Part shown: positions 45,952 through 56,153 of the stretch, piece after piece
Layout: each line of letters starts with the position of its first letter
Numbering within the stretch: position 1 is the first letter of the stretch
Source: Dactylonectria macrodidyma
Lineage: Eukaryota > Ascomycota > Sordariomycetes > Hypocreales > Nectriaceae
Length of the DNA stretch: 64,000 bases
NCBI GenBank assembly: GCA_020744425.1
Contig: JAGMUV010000004.1
Coordinates: forward strand, 1,984,001 to 2,048,000
Reading direction: 5' to 3'
Translations under genes and position numbers: made by a program
Notes under the pieces: model-generated
What the model was told of the DNA's origin: nothing
What the model saw: the letters and a program-made list of their open reading frames with translations, nothing else
Database searches by the model: none

Positions 45952-47284
45952 GTCGACCTTGCAGGCTGAAGTTTTTGTGTTGTGTCAATGACGATGATGA
46001 TGTTAATGTTGGGTTGACGAATCATGAGGCGTTGTGGCTGGTGGACGTCGAATTAAGGAACTCAGCCCCCGATCTTAATGAACTAAGACACTGTCGAGCC
46101 TACACCACACACAATCCTATCTATGCTTAAAGATTAAAGAATCACAAACAAATTTTTAACTCAAGCAATGTGCACAGATATCAAGGGCATTTAGTTTGTT
46201 GTCAAAATTTATTTCTTTGCCTATATCCATTTGATGATGACCGTGCTCTTCCGTCCTTCTCACCAACTTCTTAGAGTGAGTCAAAATGACGGCGGCCATT
46301 GCTTTGGAGTTGCTTCGCCTTCATTGTGGCAATGAGTTTACAGGCTAACTTGCATTTGAATAATTGTATTGAAGATGCTATTGGACAGTAAATGTTCTGC
46401 TTTCATGCGCCATCATAAGCGCGAGTGCGTCTCTCTCGCCTCGCGCACCGCATTCTAGAATCTCGGCGTCAGAGCGCATCGCTGTTGAATCGGCTCGGCT
46501 TTCGCGCTTTCGCTGGCCAGTCTCTTGGCGAGGGCCGGGCACGAACTGCCAACTTGGGCTTGGTCTCCCCCGGGCTAAGAGGTTGGATAATCCACCGGCC
46601 ATCCCTGCACGGCTAGAACGCATCAAGGTTGACACAGCCAAAGATCTCTCAACGATCTGGCTGGCTGATTTTTTTGATTGCAATGAACTATGTCGATGTG
46701 TTACAATTCAAGAATTTCGGGCCAATTTCACAATGATAGCATTGGACTTCTCGTAGTAAAATCAGTCCTTGTAGCAGTTGTCGAAAGCGTAATCACATCA
46801 TCCCACAGGCACGGGACAATCTAAACCCTATGGGTCCAATTATCCGGAGTCTGGACCTTCAGCAGACTTGTATCACAGGTGTGGAGAGCACCCTTGGCAT
46901 CGCCACGAAGGAGTCGGAAGGACCGTCTCCAGAGTGCCTAACACTGCCTGTTCCTGGTGAGAAAGAGACGACAGGGCACTTACACCCCAACCACTCAGCA
47001 TCCATTGCGTCGGTATTGCCACAGCCCTACGGGTGCAGTAATCTCGTTTAGACGAGTTGAGACAAGGCTGCCCAGGATGGTGGATAATAATGACGATGGA
47101 GAGGTTGAAGACATTGGAATAGAAGGCTGCGCATCAAGATTCAATACTTTGTATAAAGGGGGCCCGAACAACCAGCCTGGTAGTTTGATTCTATTCAGCT
47201 CATCAGCAACTCTCTCATCTTTATTAACTCATTCACTTACACCAAATACTCAACTACACAACTAAACAAGTATCATCTTACATC
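45952..47284. other. AT-rich intergenic region
   Basis: About 1.3 kb between the Nudix gene (-) and the VOC gene (+), which are divergent. It is AT-richer than the coding DNA, especially 46100-46400. I see no gene. The VOC promoter lies at its right end. Confidence 0.4.
47152..47157 (+). promoter_or_regulatory. TATA box of the VOC gene
   Basis: TATAAA 128 bases before the ATG at 47285, followed by a C/A-rich leader (CAACTACACAACTAAACAAG-like). This arrangement is typical of inducible or strongly expressed fungal genes. Confidence 0.5.
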
Positions 47285-48019
47285 ATGGTTCGCATGCTCT
47301 CCGGATTTTCTGCGGCGACGGCCCTCCTCGCCACCAGCAGCTTCATCTCGCCCTCGCTGGCCTGCATCCGCTCCACCAGCAACAACGGGACGGCCAAGTA
47401 CCCCTACCCGGAGATGGGTAGCGACGCTCCCGCGGACCCGGAGACGACGGGCTACTTCATCAACCACTTCTCGCTCAACGTGATGAACCTGACGGCAAGC
47501 GTCGACTTCTACTCGCAGGTCTTCGGTCTTCGCAAGATCTTCACTCTGCACGTCTCGGAGCACTACTCCATCACCTACATGGGCCACAGCCATGGCGGAA
47601 AAAACGGCACCGGCTACCAGACCGTCGACGAGCTGAACCGCGAGAAGAACAACTCTGAGGGTTTGCTCGAGCTGGTCAGCCTCGACATCCCCGGCAACGA
47701 GCTCCCCGCGTCGACAAAGAAGGCCAACACCTTTGGCCACATCGGCATGACTGTGCCTGACATCGAGGCCACTCAGAGGAGACTCGAAGCCTACTCGGGC
47801 GTCGAAATCATCAAGGGCTTCAACGAGGACATGAAGCTGCCCAGCGACATTGCCACCTCCAGCAGCCTCTCCCCGGAGGCGGTTGCCCTGCTGGACCCCG
47901 CCGAGCTGGCTTTCATCATGGCAGTCTTGTCCCCCGCCCTCAAGGGACTGATCTTCGTCGAGGACCCCGATGGCAACATGATTGAAATTCAGCCCGCGGA
48001 GGGATCCGCCCTGGTGTGA
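47285..48019 (+). CDS. Secreted VOC/glyoxalase-fold protein
   Basis: Single-exon gene for 244 residues. A signal peptide is likely (hydrophobic about 7-25, SPSLA then CIRS). The rest is a vicinal-oxygen-chelate fold of the lactoylglutathione lyase type: HFSLNVMNLTASVDFYSQVFGL, then LLELVS, FGHIGMTVPDIEATQRRL and FVEDPDGNMIEIQ. All four metal-ligand positions of glyoxalase I are filled (His61, Glu129, His152, Glu234), so it may be an active metalloenzyme. Glyoxalase I normally works in the cytosol with glutathione; a secreted version is odd and may act on other substrates outside the cell. There are two potential N-glycosylation sites (NLT, NGT). The TATA box upstream suggests regulated expression. 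Confidence 0.85.
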   Translation: MVRMLSGFSAATALLATSSFISPSLACIRSTSNNGTAKYPYPEMGSDAPADPETTGYFINHFSLNVMNLTASVDFYSQVFGLRKIFTLHVSEHYSITYMGHSHGGKNGTGYQTVDELNREKNNSEGLLELVSLDIPGNELPASTKKANTFGHIGMTVPDIEATQRRLEAYSGVEIIKGFNEDMKLPSDIATSSSLSPEAVALLDPAELAFIMAVLSPALKGLIFVEDPDGNMIEIQPAEGSALV

Positions 48020-48339
48020 GAGTTGGGACATGGGTATGACTTGATGAGACTCCGGGGACGATATGGGAAGAGATCTGGCGTAGATCATGATTCATTTCTT
48101 TGGGGATATTGGAGGCTCACTGCTTCTTTGATTAGTATAAGTTTGTTGTATATCACTCACCAGCCATGTAGAAATTCAGGGGATGAGGCTTTCGAACCCG
48201 ACGCAATTGCCGGTGCCGAGCCACATCGAACCCAACATTCCATGTATGTCACACGCAATTTATTGTCTCAGCCTTCAAGTGTTCATGCATTATGTTTCCC
48301 ATTCAGGCTAACTCATACGAAAAAAAGGCAACGCCATAC
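48020..48339. other. Convergent 3' spacer
   Basis: A 320-base gap between the VOC stop (+) and the stop of the unknown gene (-). Nothing else seen. Confidence 0.4.
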
Positions 48340-49491
48340 TCAAACTGCCCAGTACACATCTATCTGGGCTGACTCAATGTGGTTCACCCAGCCGTTGAAT
48401 CTCGACTTGGCCCAGATCGTAATCACATCTCCCAGTTTCAAGTCCCTCACAAACGACCCATCCAGGGTTCCTCGGCCCCTGCCTTCGTTCATATCTATCT
48501 GTTCTGCCGCATCCGAATCGCTCCTGATGTCGTCTAAGTACGACCATGTCACGACGGTGTCTCGTTGCTCTCTCGTTGCTGTCTTGTTGCGGTAGATTTC
48601 CAAATCGGGATTGTGGCTGAGTGGGTGTTTGAATTGGAGCTTGCCCCTCTGGTTCGGGACGGGCTCCAGCTTGGGATGTATAGCGCGCAGGCCGCAGACG
48701 GGAAGCGGCGATGCTTTCGACGAAGCGGACTTGTATCGTACGTCGTATGTGCATTGAGGGTCGCCTTGACGCGTTAGAATAGAACCCGATCGAGTCTCAG
48801 GTTAGTGTGATGACTTACAGGTGACATCAGCGTCGAACCTCTCTAGACCAGCCTCAAACCAGGTCCATGAGCCCTGGTACGTCCCTCTGTTCCCACGTTC
48901 GCCTCCCCACCCTTGGTCTGCGCTTCGAATGGAAAAGACAACCTTGCGGACAGGTCTGATGAGTTTGGGGGTCGGATACTTGAGGAGTTTCTTGAAGTAA
49001 TCGGGTTCATGCTCCTTGTCGAGTGGCACAGGCTTCGCTTCGTTCCTATCCCAGGCCAACACCTCGGCGAGTTCCTTGTCGTCTTCGTCGGTCAATTCTG
49101 TCAAGCCCACTGGGTAAGCGCGGAGCTACACATGACGTCAGTGGAGGCTGAGAACACCAAAATGCGTTCTCGGTTCTGCGAACTCAGTACTCACCACAAG
49201 CTTGTTGTTGTCGGGGCTGTTCCCCACAACGCGTAGCTGATCCTGGATCTCAGCCTTAAAGTTAAACTCGTTGCTCGAGTGGGCCCAGTACTCGGCGTGG
49301 TCGAAGATCATGTCGACGACGTCTGGGGGCAGCTTGACACCCCGCGTCAGCATGATTCTGGCCACCACGATGTCGATGGGCGTGGGGCTGAAGGACGCAT
49401 CCTTTTTCGCTGGGGCAGGTGGCCGGGCGCCGCCCTGAGGTGGCATTCCTCGTATCGAATTGAAGACGGATCGAGGGAGTATGTTGGTCAT
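48340..49491 (-). CDS. Uncharacterised conserved-looking protein with F-box-like start
   Basis: Three exons, 49491-49195, 49125-48819 and 48764-48340 (introns 49194-49126 and 48818-48765), give 342 residues. I do not recognise an assigned domain. The order is: a disordered Pro/Ala-rich start (about 1-30), a hydrophobic helical stretch VKLPPDVVDMIFDHAEYW resembling a short F-box, then a Trp/Gly-rich beta-type region (VVFSIRSADQGWGG, YQGSWTWFEAGLERFD), a region with two nearby Cys across the last junction, and a C-terminal beta-rich part (GDVITIWAKSRFNGWVNHIESAQIDVYW). Proteins with this pattern seem common in Sordariomycetes, but that is from memory. The start at 49491 follows a good context; longer frames upstream would add a membrane segment. 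The acceptor of the last intron is the least certain. Confidence 0.7.
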
Positions 49492-51031
49492 GATGGTGAA
49501 GCTGAGGATAAAGATGGCGAGATAAAGAAGCATGTACAGTGCGGTTTGGGGGGAGTAAGCAGGTCGGACACAGCGGATGAAGAGTTGGAGGAGGTCAGAG
49601 GTATAGATAGCTTTGTTCATGCGACAACAGGTTGTGGCAGTAAATGATGACGCGCGTTGCATGAAACGACAAATGAGGCAGCAGTTTAGGTATGGAACTT
49701 CAGGCAGAAGTGACGTAGGTGAGATCTTCGTCGAGACCCTTTGGAAGAGGTGTTGAGGGGGTGGGGCATGTGACACCACTGTGTAATGTGGCGTAAAACA
49801 AGCTACGATAGAGCCAATGATAAGGATTCTGCCGCTATTGCATTCCAAGCGGTGAACCTAATCGCATGTACCCATTTAATTGCATACCCCGTTAGATATA
49901 TAACATGGCGCCACCACCAGCACCAGCTTCACTTACATACAGCATGTCTTCGAGAGAAGCGAGACAGGTTTGCGTATAGCTTTCGCGATTCCTCGAAATT
50001 CACAAAACTCATTCCTATCATCGAGGATTCTAAATTAATTTCTGAGCATGACAGACCTTTGAAGAAGCGACGGTCATGTGGGCCTCCGACCGATCTGCGG
50101 CATCTGTGGCACTTTGATGGAAGTCGCTGAACGTTTCGTCTTGCGTGAGTCTACAAACAAACCTCATAATCAAGCCCCCGATTCTGATACCACATGAACC
50201 TTCAAGTCCTTGGTAACGGCAACTCGACCGCCTTTTCTCATCGCCTTGGTCCATGCATCTTCCCAGGGTACGGCCATCCAATTCGAGGCAAGAATGGCAT
50301 ATCATTGTGTCGCAAGCCGGACTGTGGTCTTTGTGCCGTTTCACCCGTGGCCTCCATTGCGCATATAGATTGCTGAGTTTATCACACACTGCTTAAACAT
50401 ATACAACTTCTCGGGCTCCTTGTGGGTTGTCACTGCCTGGCAAACTCCGTGGCGTCGAGCTCCCCACTTTCGCCTCGAAGAAACAATTATCAAATTGGAC
50501 TGGTCATTATTTGACTACCTTGACATCTCGAGAATGAAGTCACTGCCTCCGGAAATTCTCTGAATTATTTATGAGTACTCAGTAATGTGTATCGTTTGGT
50601 GGCTCAACGCTACATCTAAAGCGGTTCCACGATTGACTAAGGTTTTACTTCTAAATTCGTTAAAAACGTTGTAAAGACGTCCTTATTTTATTTAATAGAG
50701 AATTAAATAGTAATTGCGCTGAAGAGCGTAATTTTATAAGCCATAACATTAGCCCCACCTAGTAGTAGACATGTTGAAATCTGCAAAATAGGAGCCCCAT
50801 ACAGATTGCATGGATTAATGTGCGTGATAGCCACTAACAAGACAACTTGGATAGGCGCCCCACACAAGCTAACGGGTAATTTCGCGATGAGTCGGTGAGC
50901 AAAACTTCAACATGCACTGAGCCCTCAAATATCCAAACTCCGCGCTATTGTCGTCTCTCTCTTGGATTACCCCGGGAGAACCCCCAGCGAAAGTCTCTGT
51001 ATCATTGACAATTACAGACAGCCCCAGTGAT
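49492..51031. other. AT-richer intergenic region with gene relic
   Basis: About 1.5 kb between divergent genes. The part from about 50530 to 50930 is clearly AT-rich and contains an F-box-like relic (listed separately). No intact gene is seen. Confidence 0.45.
50534..50660 (+). pseudogene. Possible F-box gene relic
   Basis: From ATG 50534 the frame reads MKSLPPEIL, a stop at 50561-50563, then IIYEY. Further on in the same frame it reads LNATSKAVPRLTKVLL. The LPPEIL-x-IIYEY start and the later (V)SKA-x-x-RLT segment match the start and middle of fungal F-box domains. The stop and the AT-rich frameless sequence after it suggest a decayed copy. The match is short and rests on pattern recognition only. 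Confidence 0.3.
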
Positions 51032-52504
51032 ATGGCTCAGCAACGCGATGGTCAAGGCCCAGGGGTTGCGACGGCCGAAGCTCCGGTAGTCCGTGACGTG
51101 TCGGACTGGGAGGTTTTTTCGGATGATTCTTCTGAAAGCGATACTTCTCAAAGCACTGTTAATTGCATTCAATCTCCCGCTGTTAAGCATGCAAGACGTG
51201 CCGTACGTAGGGCTACACGGGCTGAGCTTGAAGCTGCGGTCGGGGAACGCGATGATCCTAGGCTTGCAGAAACAGAAGCGCGCTGTGCCGGAGATAAACG
51301 CTGGCCCACATGGTGGCGACGACTCACCAAAAACCACATAGTGCAAAAGCAGGAGGATGGGCAGTCTTCACGAAGTGGGTGGGAGGCTAGTCATTATCAC
51401 CACAAGGACGAGACAAAGGAGGAGCGAGATGCTCGGAGAGCGGAACGCCGGCGTCTACGCGAAGAGCACGATGATTATGAGCGTACAGATAAAGAAGAAC
51501 GCCATACCCGAGATAAGAGCCGAAGTAGCCGACACAGGCGACACCAACGACGTGAAAGAGAGGACAGAGGGCAGAAACATGAGGACAGAGAGGCTCAACG
51601 GGCCGCACCAAGGCCTGTTCGTCAATTCGAACAAGAGGAGAAGCAAGCAGGAGAGGAGCGACAGGAGAGGAGAGAACGTCGGAGTCTCCACAAACAGCGA
51701 GCGGCGTCTACCCCCACAAAGCACCGCGACCCTGAGCATACAGAGAAAGAAAAACGGCAAACCCAAGGGGAGAGTGAAAAGAGACACCATAAGAGTAGAG
51801 AGCCTTCGCGATCTTCACGAAGGAATACTCATCAGCAACCCGAGGAAGACAAGAGGCAAGCAGAGGAGCGGGAGGCTCAAAGGGCAGAACGCCGGAGTCT
51901 ACACAAGGAACGAAAGGCCACCACTACTGCCGCAAAGAACAGTGATCCTGAGCGTGCAGATAAAGAAAGACGCCACACCCGAGATAAAATCCAACTAGAA
52001 GAAGAGAGTAAAAAGCAACGACACAAGGACAGAGAAACTTCAAGAGCGTCACGAAGGGCTGCGAGCCAGCAACCCAAGGAAAAGAAGAAACAAGCAGAGG
52101 AGAAGGAAAAGGAGAAGGAGAAGGAAAAGGAGAAGGAAAAGGAGAAGGAAAAGGAAAAGGAAAAGGAAAAGGAGAAAGAGAAGGAAAAGGAGAAGGAGAC
52201 TCGGCGGGATATACGAAAAGCTTCTCGTCAACAACTTAAGGAGGAAAACAAGCGAGAAGAGAAGCGGGAAGGTCGGAAGGTAGAACGTAAGCGTCCGCGC
52301 AAAGAGAAAGACGGTGCTGCTGCCGCAGAGCAGCAGAAAGAGGCAACTCTTGGGACCCAGAGGCTCCCATCGACACTGAGACACCAGAGACTGGCGCCAA
52401 CCCTCGGAACACATAGATTAGCGCCGACTCTTGGGGCCCAGAGACTGTCTCCAACTCCAGAAAACCAGAGAATGCCGTCAACAGACGAAGGAGGCGTCGA
52501 CTAG
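51032..52504 (+). CDS. Highly charged repeat protein of unknown function
   Basis: Single open frame of 490 residues from ATG 51032; the frame runs open further upstream only through non-ATG codons. No known domain. Residues 1-100 contain an acidic/Ser segment (DWEVFSDDSSESDTSQ). The middle is extremely rich in Arg, Lys, Glu and Gln and is built of about three diverged modules (RRAERRSLHKER..., then DPER-DKERRHTRDK). Residues about 355-390 are an almost pure Glu-Lys alternation from a GARAAG DNA repeat. The C-terminus has five 9-residue repeats of the type LGxQRLxPT. It is probably a long charged helix or a disordered protein. It lies in an AT-rich, accessory-looking segment and may be lineage-specific. 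Expression is unproven. Confidence 0.6.
   Translation: MAQQRDGQGPGVATAEAPVVRDVSDWEVFSDDSSESDTSQSTVNCIQSPAVKHARRAVRRATRAELEAAVGERDDPRLAETEARCAGDKRWPTWWRRLTKNHIVQKQEDGQSSRSGWEASHYHHKDETKEERDARRAERRRLREEHDDYERTDKEERHTRDKSRSSRHRRHQRREREDRGQKHEDREAQRAAPRPVRQFEQEEKQAGEERQERRERRSLHKQRAASTPTKHRDPEHTEKEKRQTQGESEKRHHKSREPSRSSRRNTHQQPEEDKRQAEEREAQRAERRSLHKERKATTTAAKNSDPERADKERRHTRDKIQLEEESKKQRHKDRETSRASRRAASQQPKEKKKQAEEKEKEKEKEKEKEKEKEKEKEKEKEKEKEKEKETRRDIRKASRQQLKEENKREEKREGRKVERKRPRKEKDGAAAAEQQKEATLGTQRLPSTLRHQRLAPTLGTHRLAPTLGAQRLSPTPENQRMPSTDEGGVD
52093..52200. repeat. GARAAG hexamer array (Glu-Lys coding)
   Basis: About 108 bases of mixed GAGAAG/GAAAAG units coding for alternating Glu-Lys inside the charged repeat protein. 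Likely to vary in length between strains. Confidence 0.9.
52349..52483 (+). repeat. Five tandem 27-base coding repeats
   Basis: Five in-frame 27-base units encode the 9-residue pattern (L/P)xxQRLxPT, with His replacing Gln once and Met replacing Leu once. Codons differ between units, so the duplication is not recent. Confidence 0.85.
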
Positions 52505-53076
52505 AGCAGTGCCAGCAAAGGAATCATCCGACTTCTGAGTCTACCTACGTAGTTAGGACATAAACAGAACCAATATCGGAGCAAATTCGCCTGCGGTTTT
52601 AATATTTAAGTATCCTATTGCACTACTAAAAAGGCGCACAGGGTTCACTTGGGGAATGTCGAATAGGCGTCGATCCTGTTGAGAATTATGTGAAACCGGC
52701 TGATGTATACTTCCGTCGCCAGGTTCATGTTCGACCCGGGGCCTCACTTCAGTTACAGACAATTATCATCAGAGGCACTATTAGTCGGGAGCACGATGAT
52801 GGTGAACAGGTTGGACGTGTTGTGAAATGCAGGGCGCACTGGAGTTCTGGTTCTCCAGCGAAGAAACCCTGTTGACAGCAATCGTACACTAAGAACGTAC
52901 CGTACAATGCTTAATACTACCCACTGAACACAAAGAACCCTTTTAACTATAAGTACTGCTCAGTTATCCAGGCATCAACTTCACTATTGATAATTTGCCT
53001 CTTGAACCATCAACCATCTACTTTCCATTATCCTTGTCAGAATATATATGTGCCATAATCGCATCCGAAGGCAAAC
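52505..53076. other. Convergent intergenic spacer
   Basis: A 572-base gap between the charged repeat gene (+) and the bZIP gene (-). AT-rich; no gene recognised. Confidence 0.4.
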
Positions 53077-54222
53077 TTAGCAGTAGTATGAATAGGCGTC
53101 TAGATTATCATACGACAAAGCCTGAGCTAACCACTCAAGCAGTTTACTCACATAAGACGCCTTCCATCTTGGCCCATCGCCGAAACACGTAGACTTCAGC
53201 CAAAACCTGTGGATGAAGGCCTCCAGCAGCCTTCTTGCAGCTACATCTGTGCCATCGTTTCGAATTGCGGCTTCAAGCCTCCTTAGCTCCCGACATTGGA
53301 GTGTTTCTCCAACAACCCGTGCTACTTTGGTAGCGTTAAACCAATCATCTAAATCCTGCCCCGCCGCATTATACCCTTGCTCAACACGTTGCCGTAACAA
53401 AAGAGCTGAGTCCCGCATCGCTGCTAGGTTGTCTGCTTTGCAGTAGCCGACGCGATAGAACTCAAGACGCGCCTCGGCGAGAGCAATGATGTAATTATGA
53501 CTACAGAAAGAAGAAACGTTTCTCAGCATAGCTGCAAAGACAGGATGATTCTGAGCGACGAATGCGATTTTGCTGGGTTGCTGGCCTGCGAGCCGGTATA
53601 GAAGGTTAAGACTTGTTTCCGTGCAGTACCAGTAGAGTTGAGCCGCCAGCGTGTGTTGGTTAAGCCCTAGATAGGGTGCAATGTCTAGAGGCGGAACCAC
53701 TATGTGCCCGAGGCTGGTGGACCAGCCAAGAAGACCGTAGTTTAGACGGAAAGCCATGCAGTTGGATTGTTGCAATCCGAGGTCGTGTAATGTGACGGAA
53801 CCGGCCTGTTCAGTCAACAGTGCTGGTTGCTGCTCTACCTCAGACGACATGAGAGCCCATTGCGACCCAGTGGAAAGACCAGTGGAAGGACCAGCAGCCG
53901 CACTAGTGATATCCGAGGGCGTGATGCTGTCATGACAGAGTTCCGAGGCGAGACCAGCCTCTGCGGCGGCTTTGTGAACAGCGGAGCGGAGAGCCGGCTG
54001 ATCGCCACTTTGAGAAACCTCCACCACGTCCTTAATGGCTCCCTTAAGCCGTGCGTTTTCTTCTTTTAGATCACGAAGCGTCTCAGCTTGTCGAATGCGG
54101 AATGCGCGTTGAGATACCCTCGCGCGTTCCCTCCGACGCTATCCTCCTTCGTCAGCCCCCAGGGCATCGCGGCCAGGTAAGAACGGAGGACATACTTGTA
54201 ACTCAGCGGCTGCATTATCCAT
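53077..54222 (-). CDS. bZIP-type transcription factor
   Basis: Two exons, 54222-54196 (9 codons) and 54138-53077, joined over a 57-base GTATGT...TAG intron, give 362 residues. The second exon begins with the basic region and zipper: RRRERARVSQRAFRIRQ (about 10-26), then AETLRDLKEENARLKGAI. The usual basic-region Asn (NxxAxxxxFR) is replaced: the line reads A-R-V-S-Q-R-A-F-R. This occurs in a fungal subgroup of bZIP-like factors. The C-terminal 200 residues (LYWYCTETSLNLLYRLAG, FCSHNYIIALAEARLEFYRVGYC) resemble the helical ligand- or partner-binding region of that subgroup. A possible extra intron donor (GTGAGT) lies near the 3' end at 53151; the read-through end is given here. It is divergent from an SDR gene, 397 bases away, and may regulate it. 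Confidence 0.78.
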
Positions 54223-54619
54223 CCGCGCTTGTCACTGATTGCTGGGATTTGATCATTCGTGTGGGGGCGTTACGTAGGACAACTCGCTCGGCGTAATGTA
54301 TTATGTGTCGACGGGTATCAAGACTGGATTCGGGTTCCGAGATGTGTTGAGAGACGGACAAATCCATGTCCGATCACGTAACATGAGTAGCACGAGTAAG
54401 TGCAGGTGTCTCAACAACTGTGGAGCAGTGAACTGGCATTGGGGCTGACGTCTATTAGTGGAACCAGGCTTACTTGCCGGAGGATGCAAGTCAAATAAAG
54501 GGTATTAGCATAAAGAGAGATGAAGTTGGAATTGTTTACTAGCAACATATCTACCACTCTTTCCAAATTTCACTGATTGTTTCTACATTTATTATCGTTG
54601 TCCTTGAAGAAGTATCACC
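54223..54619. promoter_or_regulatory. Shared divergent promoter of bZIP and SDR genes
   Basis: 397 bases separate the two start codons, short enough that the promoters overlap. No gene lies within. I did not find a confident factor site. Confidence 0.4.
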
Positions 54620-55594
54620 ATGGGGGCAGACAACATCTTCCAAACTCCCTATCAAACCTACCACCGCAAATCCTACGCCGCTATTGATCCCACGCAACCA
54701 GCGCTGTCTACCAAGTCAAAATCAGCAGTCGTGACTGGTGCGGGATCAGGCATTGGAGCGAGCATCGCCGTTTCGCTTGCTAAATCGGCCATCTCGTATA
54801 TAGCCCTCATCGGTCGCCGAGAGCAAGCTCTTCAAGGCACCAAATCGGCCATCAAAGCTGTCTCCGCCGACACCAAAGTCTACATCTACGCTGTGGACAT
54901 TACCAATCCGACTGCGGTCGATGGAGCACTGGAGGCATTTGCCCGAGAGTGTGCGAGCGGCAAACTTGACATCCTTGTTGCTAATGCGGGTTCCTTGGGC
55001 CCGTTGACCTCGATACGGGACGCAAACCCTGCAGAATGGTGGAACGGATTCGAGGTCAACATCAAGGGTAACTTCAATCTCGTCCATGCGTTCTTACCTC
55101 AGGCGAATGCCGCGTCCGCGATAGTTCATCTATCGTCGGCTGTCGTCCATGGTCCATACTTCCCGAACGAATCTAGCTACTGTGCGTCCAAGACGGGTGC
55201 AGTAAAGCTTTTCGAGTATGTGCATCACGAGAACCCAGAGATGTTTGTGCTCTGCTTGCAACCTGGCCTTGTGGCGGAGACGGGAATGTCTCCTGGGTTT
55301 GAAATGATTGCGAGTGGTTCACAAATGGACATGGCTAGTCTACCGTGGGATGATGGTAAGTCTGAACCACTAGCTGAGGCTTGACTCCTTCACTTGCTAA
55401 TTAAGGCCTCTCATGTAGCCGCATTGCCTGGTGACTTCGTCGTCTGGGCTGTGAGCCCAGAGGCGCGCTTTCTGAATGGTCGGTTTGTGTGGGCGAATTG
55501 GGATGTCGACGAGCTTCAAGATGATAAGGAAGCGATCTTGGCCGACCCGCAGAAGTTCACGCTGGGCCTAGTTGGAGGCTCTCGCAGCACATAA
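54620..55594 (+). CDS. Short-chain dehydrogenase/reductase
   Basis: Two exons, 54620-55355 and 55419-55594 (63-base GTAAGT...TAG intron), give 303 residues. Rossmann motif TGAGSGIG is at about 40-47, followed by LIGRRE, which points to NADP(H) or mixed use, then VANAGS near residue 118 and the catalytic Ser/Tyr/Lys set in LSSAVVHG and YCASKTG. The C-terminal exon (LPGDFVVWAVSPEARFLNGRFVWANWDVDEL) is typical of fungal SDRs in accessory or secondary-metabolism contexts. The substrate is unknown. Its promoter is shared with the bZIP gene. Confidence 0.87.
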
Positions 55595-56153
55595 AATATT
55601 CAATCACTGTTAGCTAGTCTTACATAGAACCATTGCAGCCCTTGAGGATGACCGAAGTAGTGAGCCTAAGTTAGAAGACATCTAATTCCCAGGCTCAGGA
55701 ATTCAAGTAGTGCTTTGGTGACCCCGATAATACTACTATGAGTGACACCATAGGCTGCACCAAACCTTGAATCTTGGGCTTACGGCAAAATATCGCGTCC
55801 TGTTACGTGTGATTCCATTATTCCTAATTTTGAAATTCCGCCCATAACTTGTCCAAGGACATTCAAACCCCGACAGCAATAGGCAGTAATAGCCCAACAT
55901 GAAAATGTCTCCACGTGTCAAACGAGACTCAAAAGCCGCCTACAATCAGCAGCAAATAGATGTACGCACGCTTATGTTTGTTTCAATACCCAACATGAAA
56001 ATGGTGCCACAGCCCCTACTACTCTTGCCGCTCCCTTCGCAAAAGAATCCAAAGAATTAAGTGGCTTATCTATCTGGAAGTTGATGAAATTGGGGGAGAC
56101 ACGGCATGATTGATAAAGGTGGGCAAGGCAGGTGTTTGAGGTTCACTTACTGG
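55595..56153. other. AT-rich convergent spacer with a 15-base direct repeat
   Basis: Lies between the SDR stop (+) and the helicase stop (-). The 15-mer CCCAACATGAAAATG occurs twice in direct orientation at 55893-55907 and 55989-56003. No intact gene. Confidence 0.5.

Noticed and set aside
48185..48235. Two further GGTTCGA-like words on the minus strand
   Set aside because: B-box ends do not match and no acceptor stem or A box can be drawn.
50948..51031. Upstream extension of the charged repeat protein
   Set aside because: The frame begins at a TTG and has no ATG before 51032.
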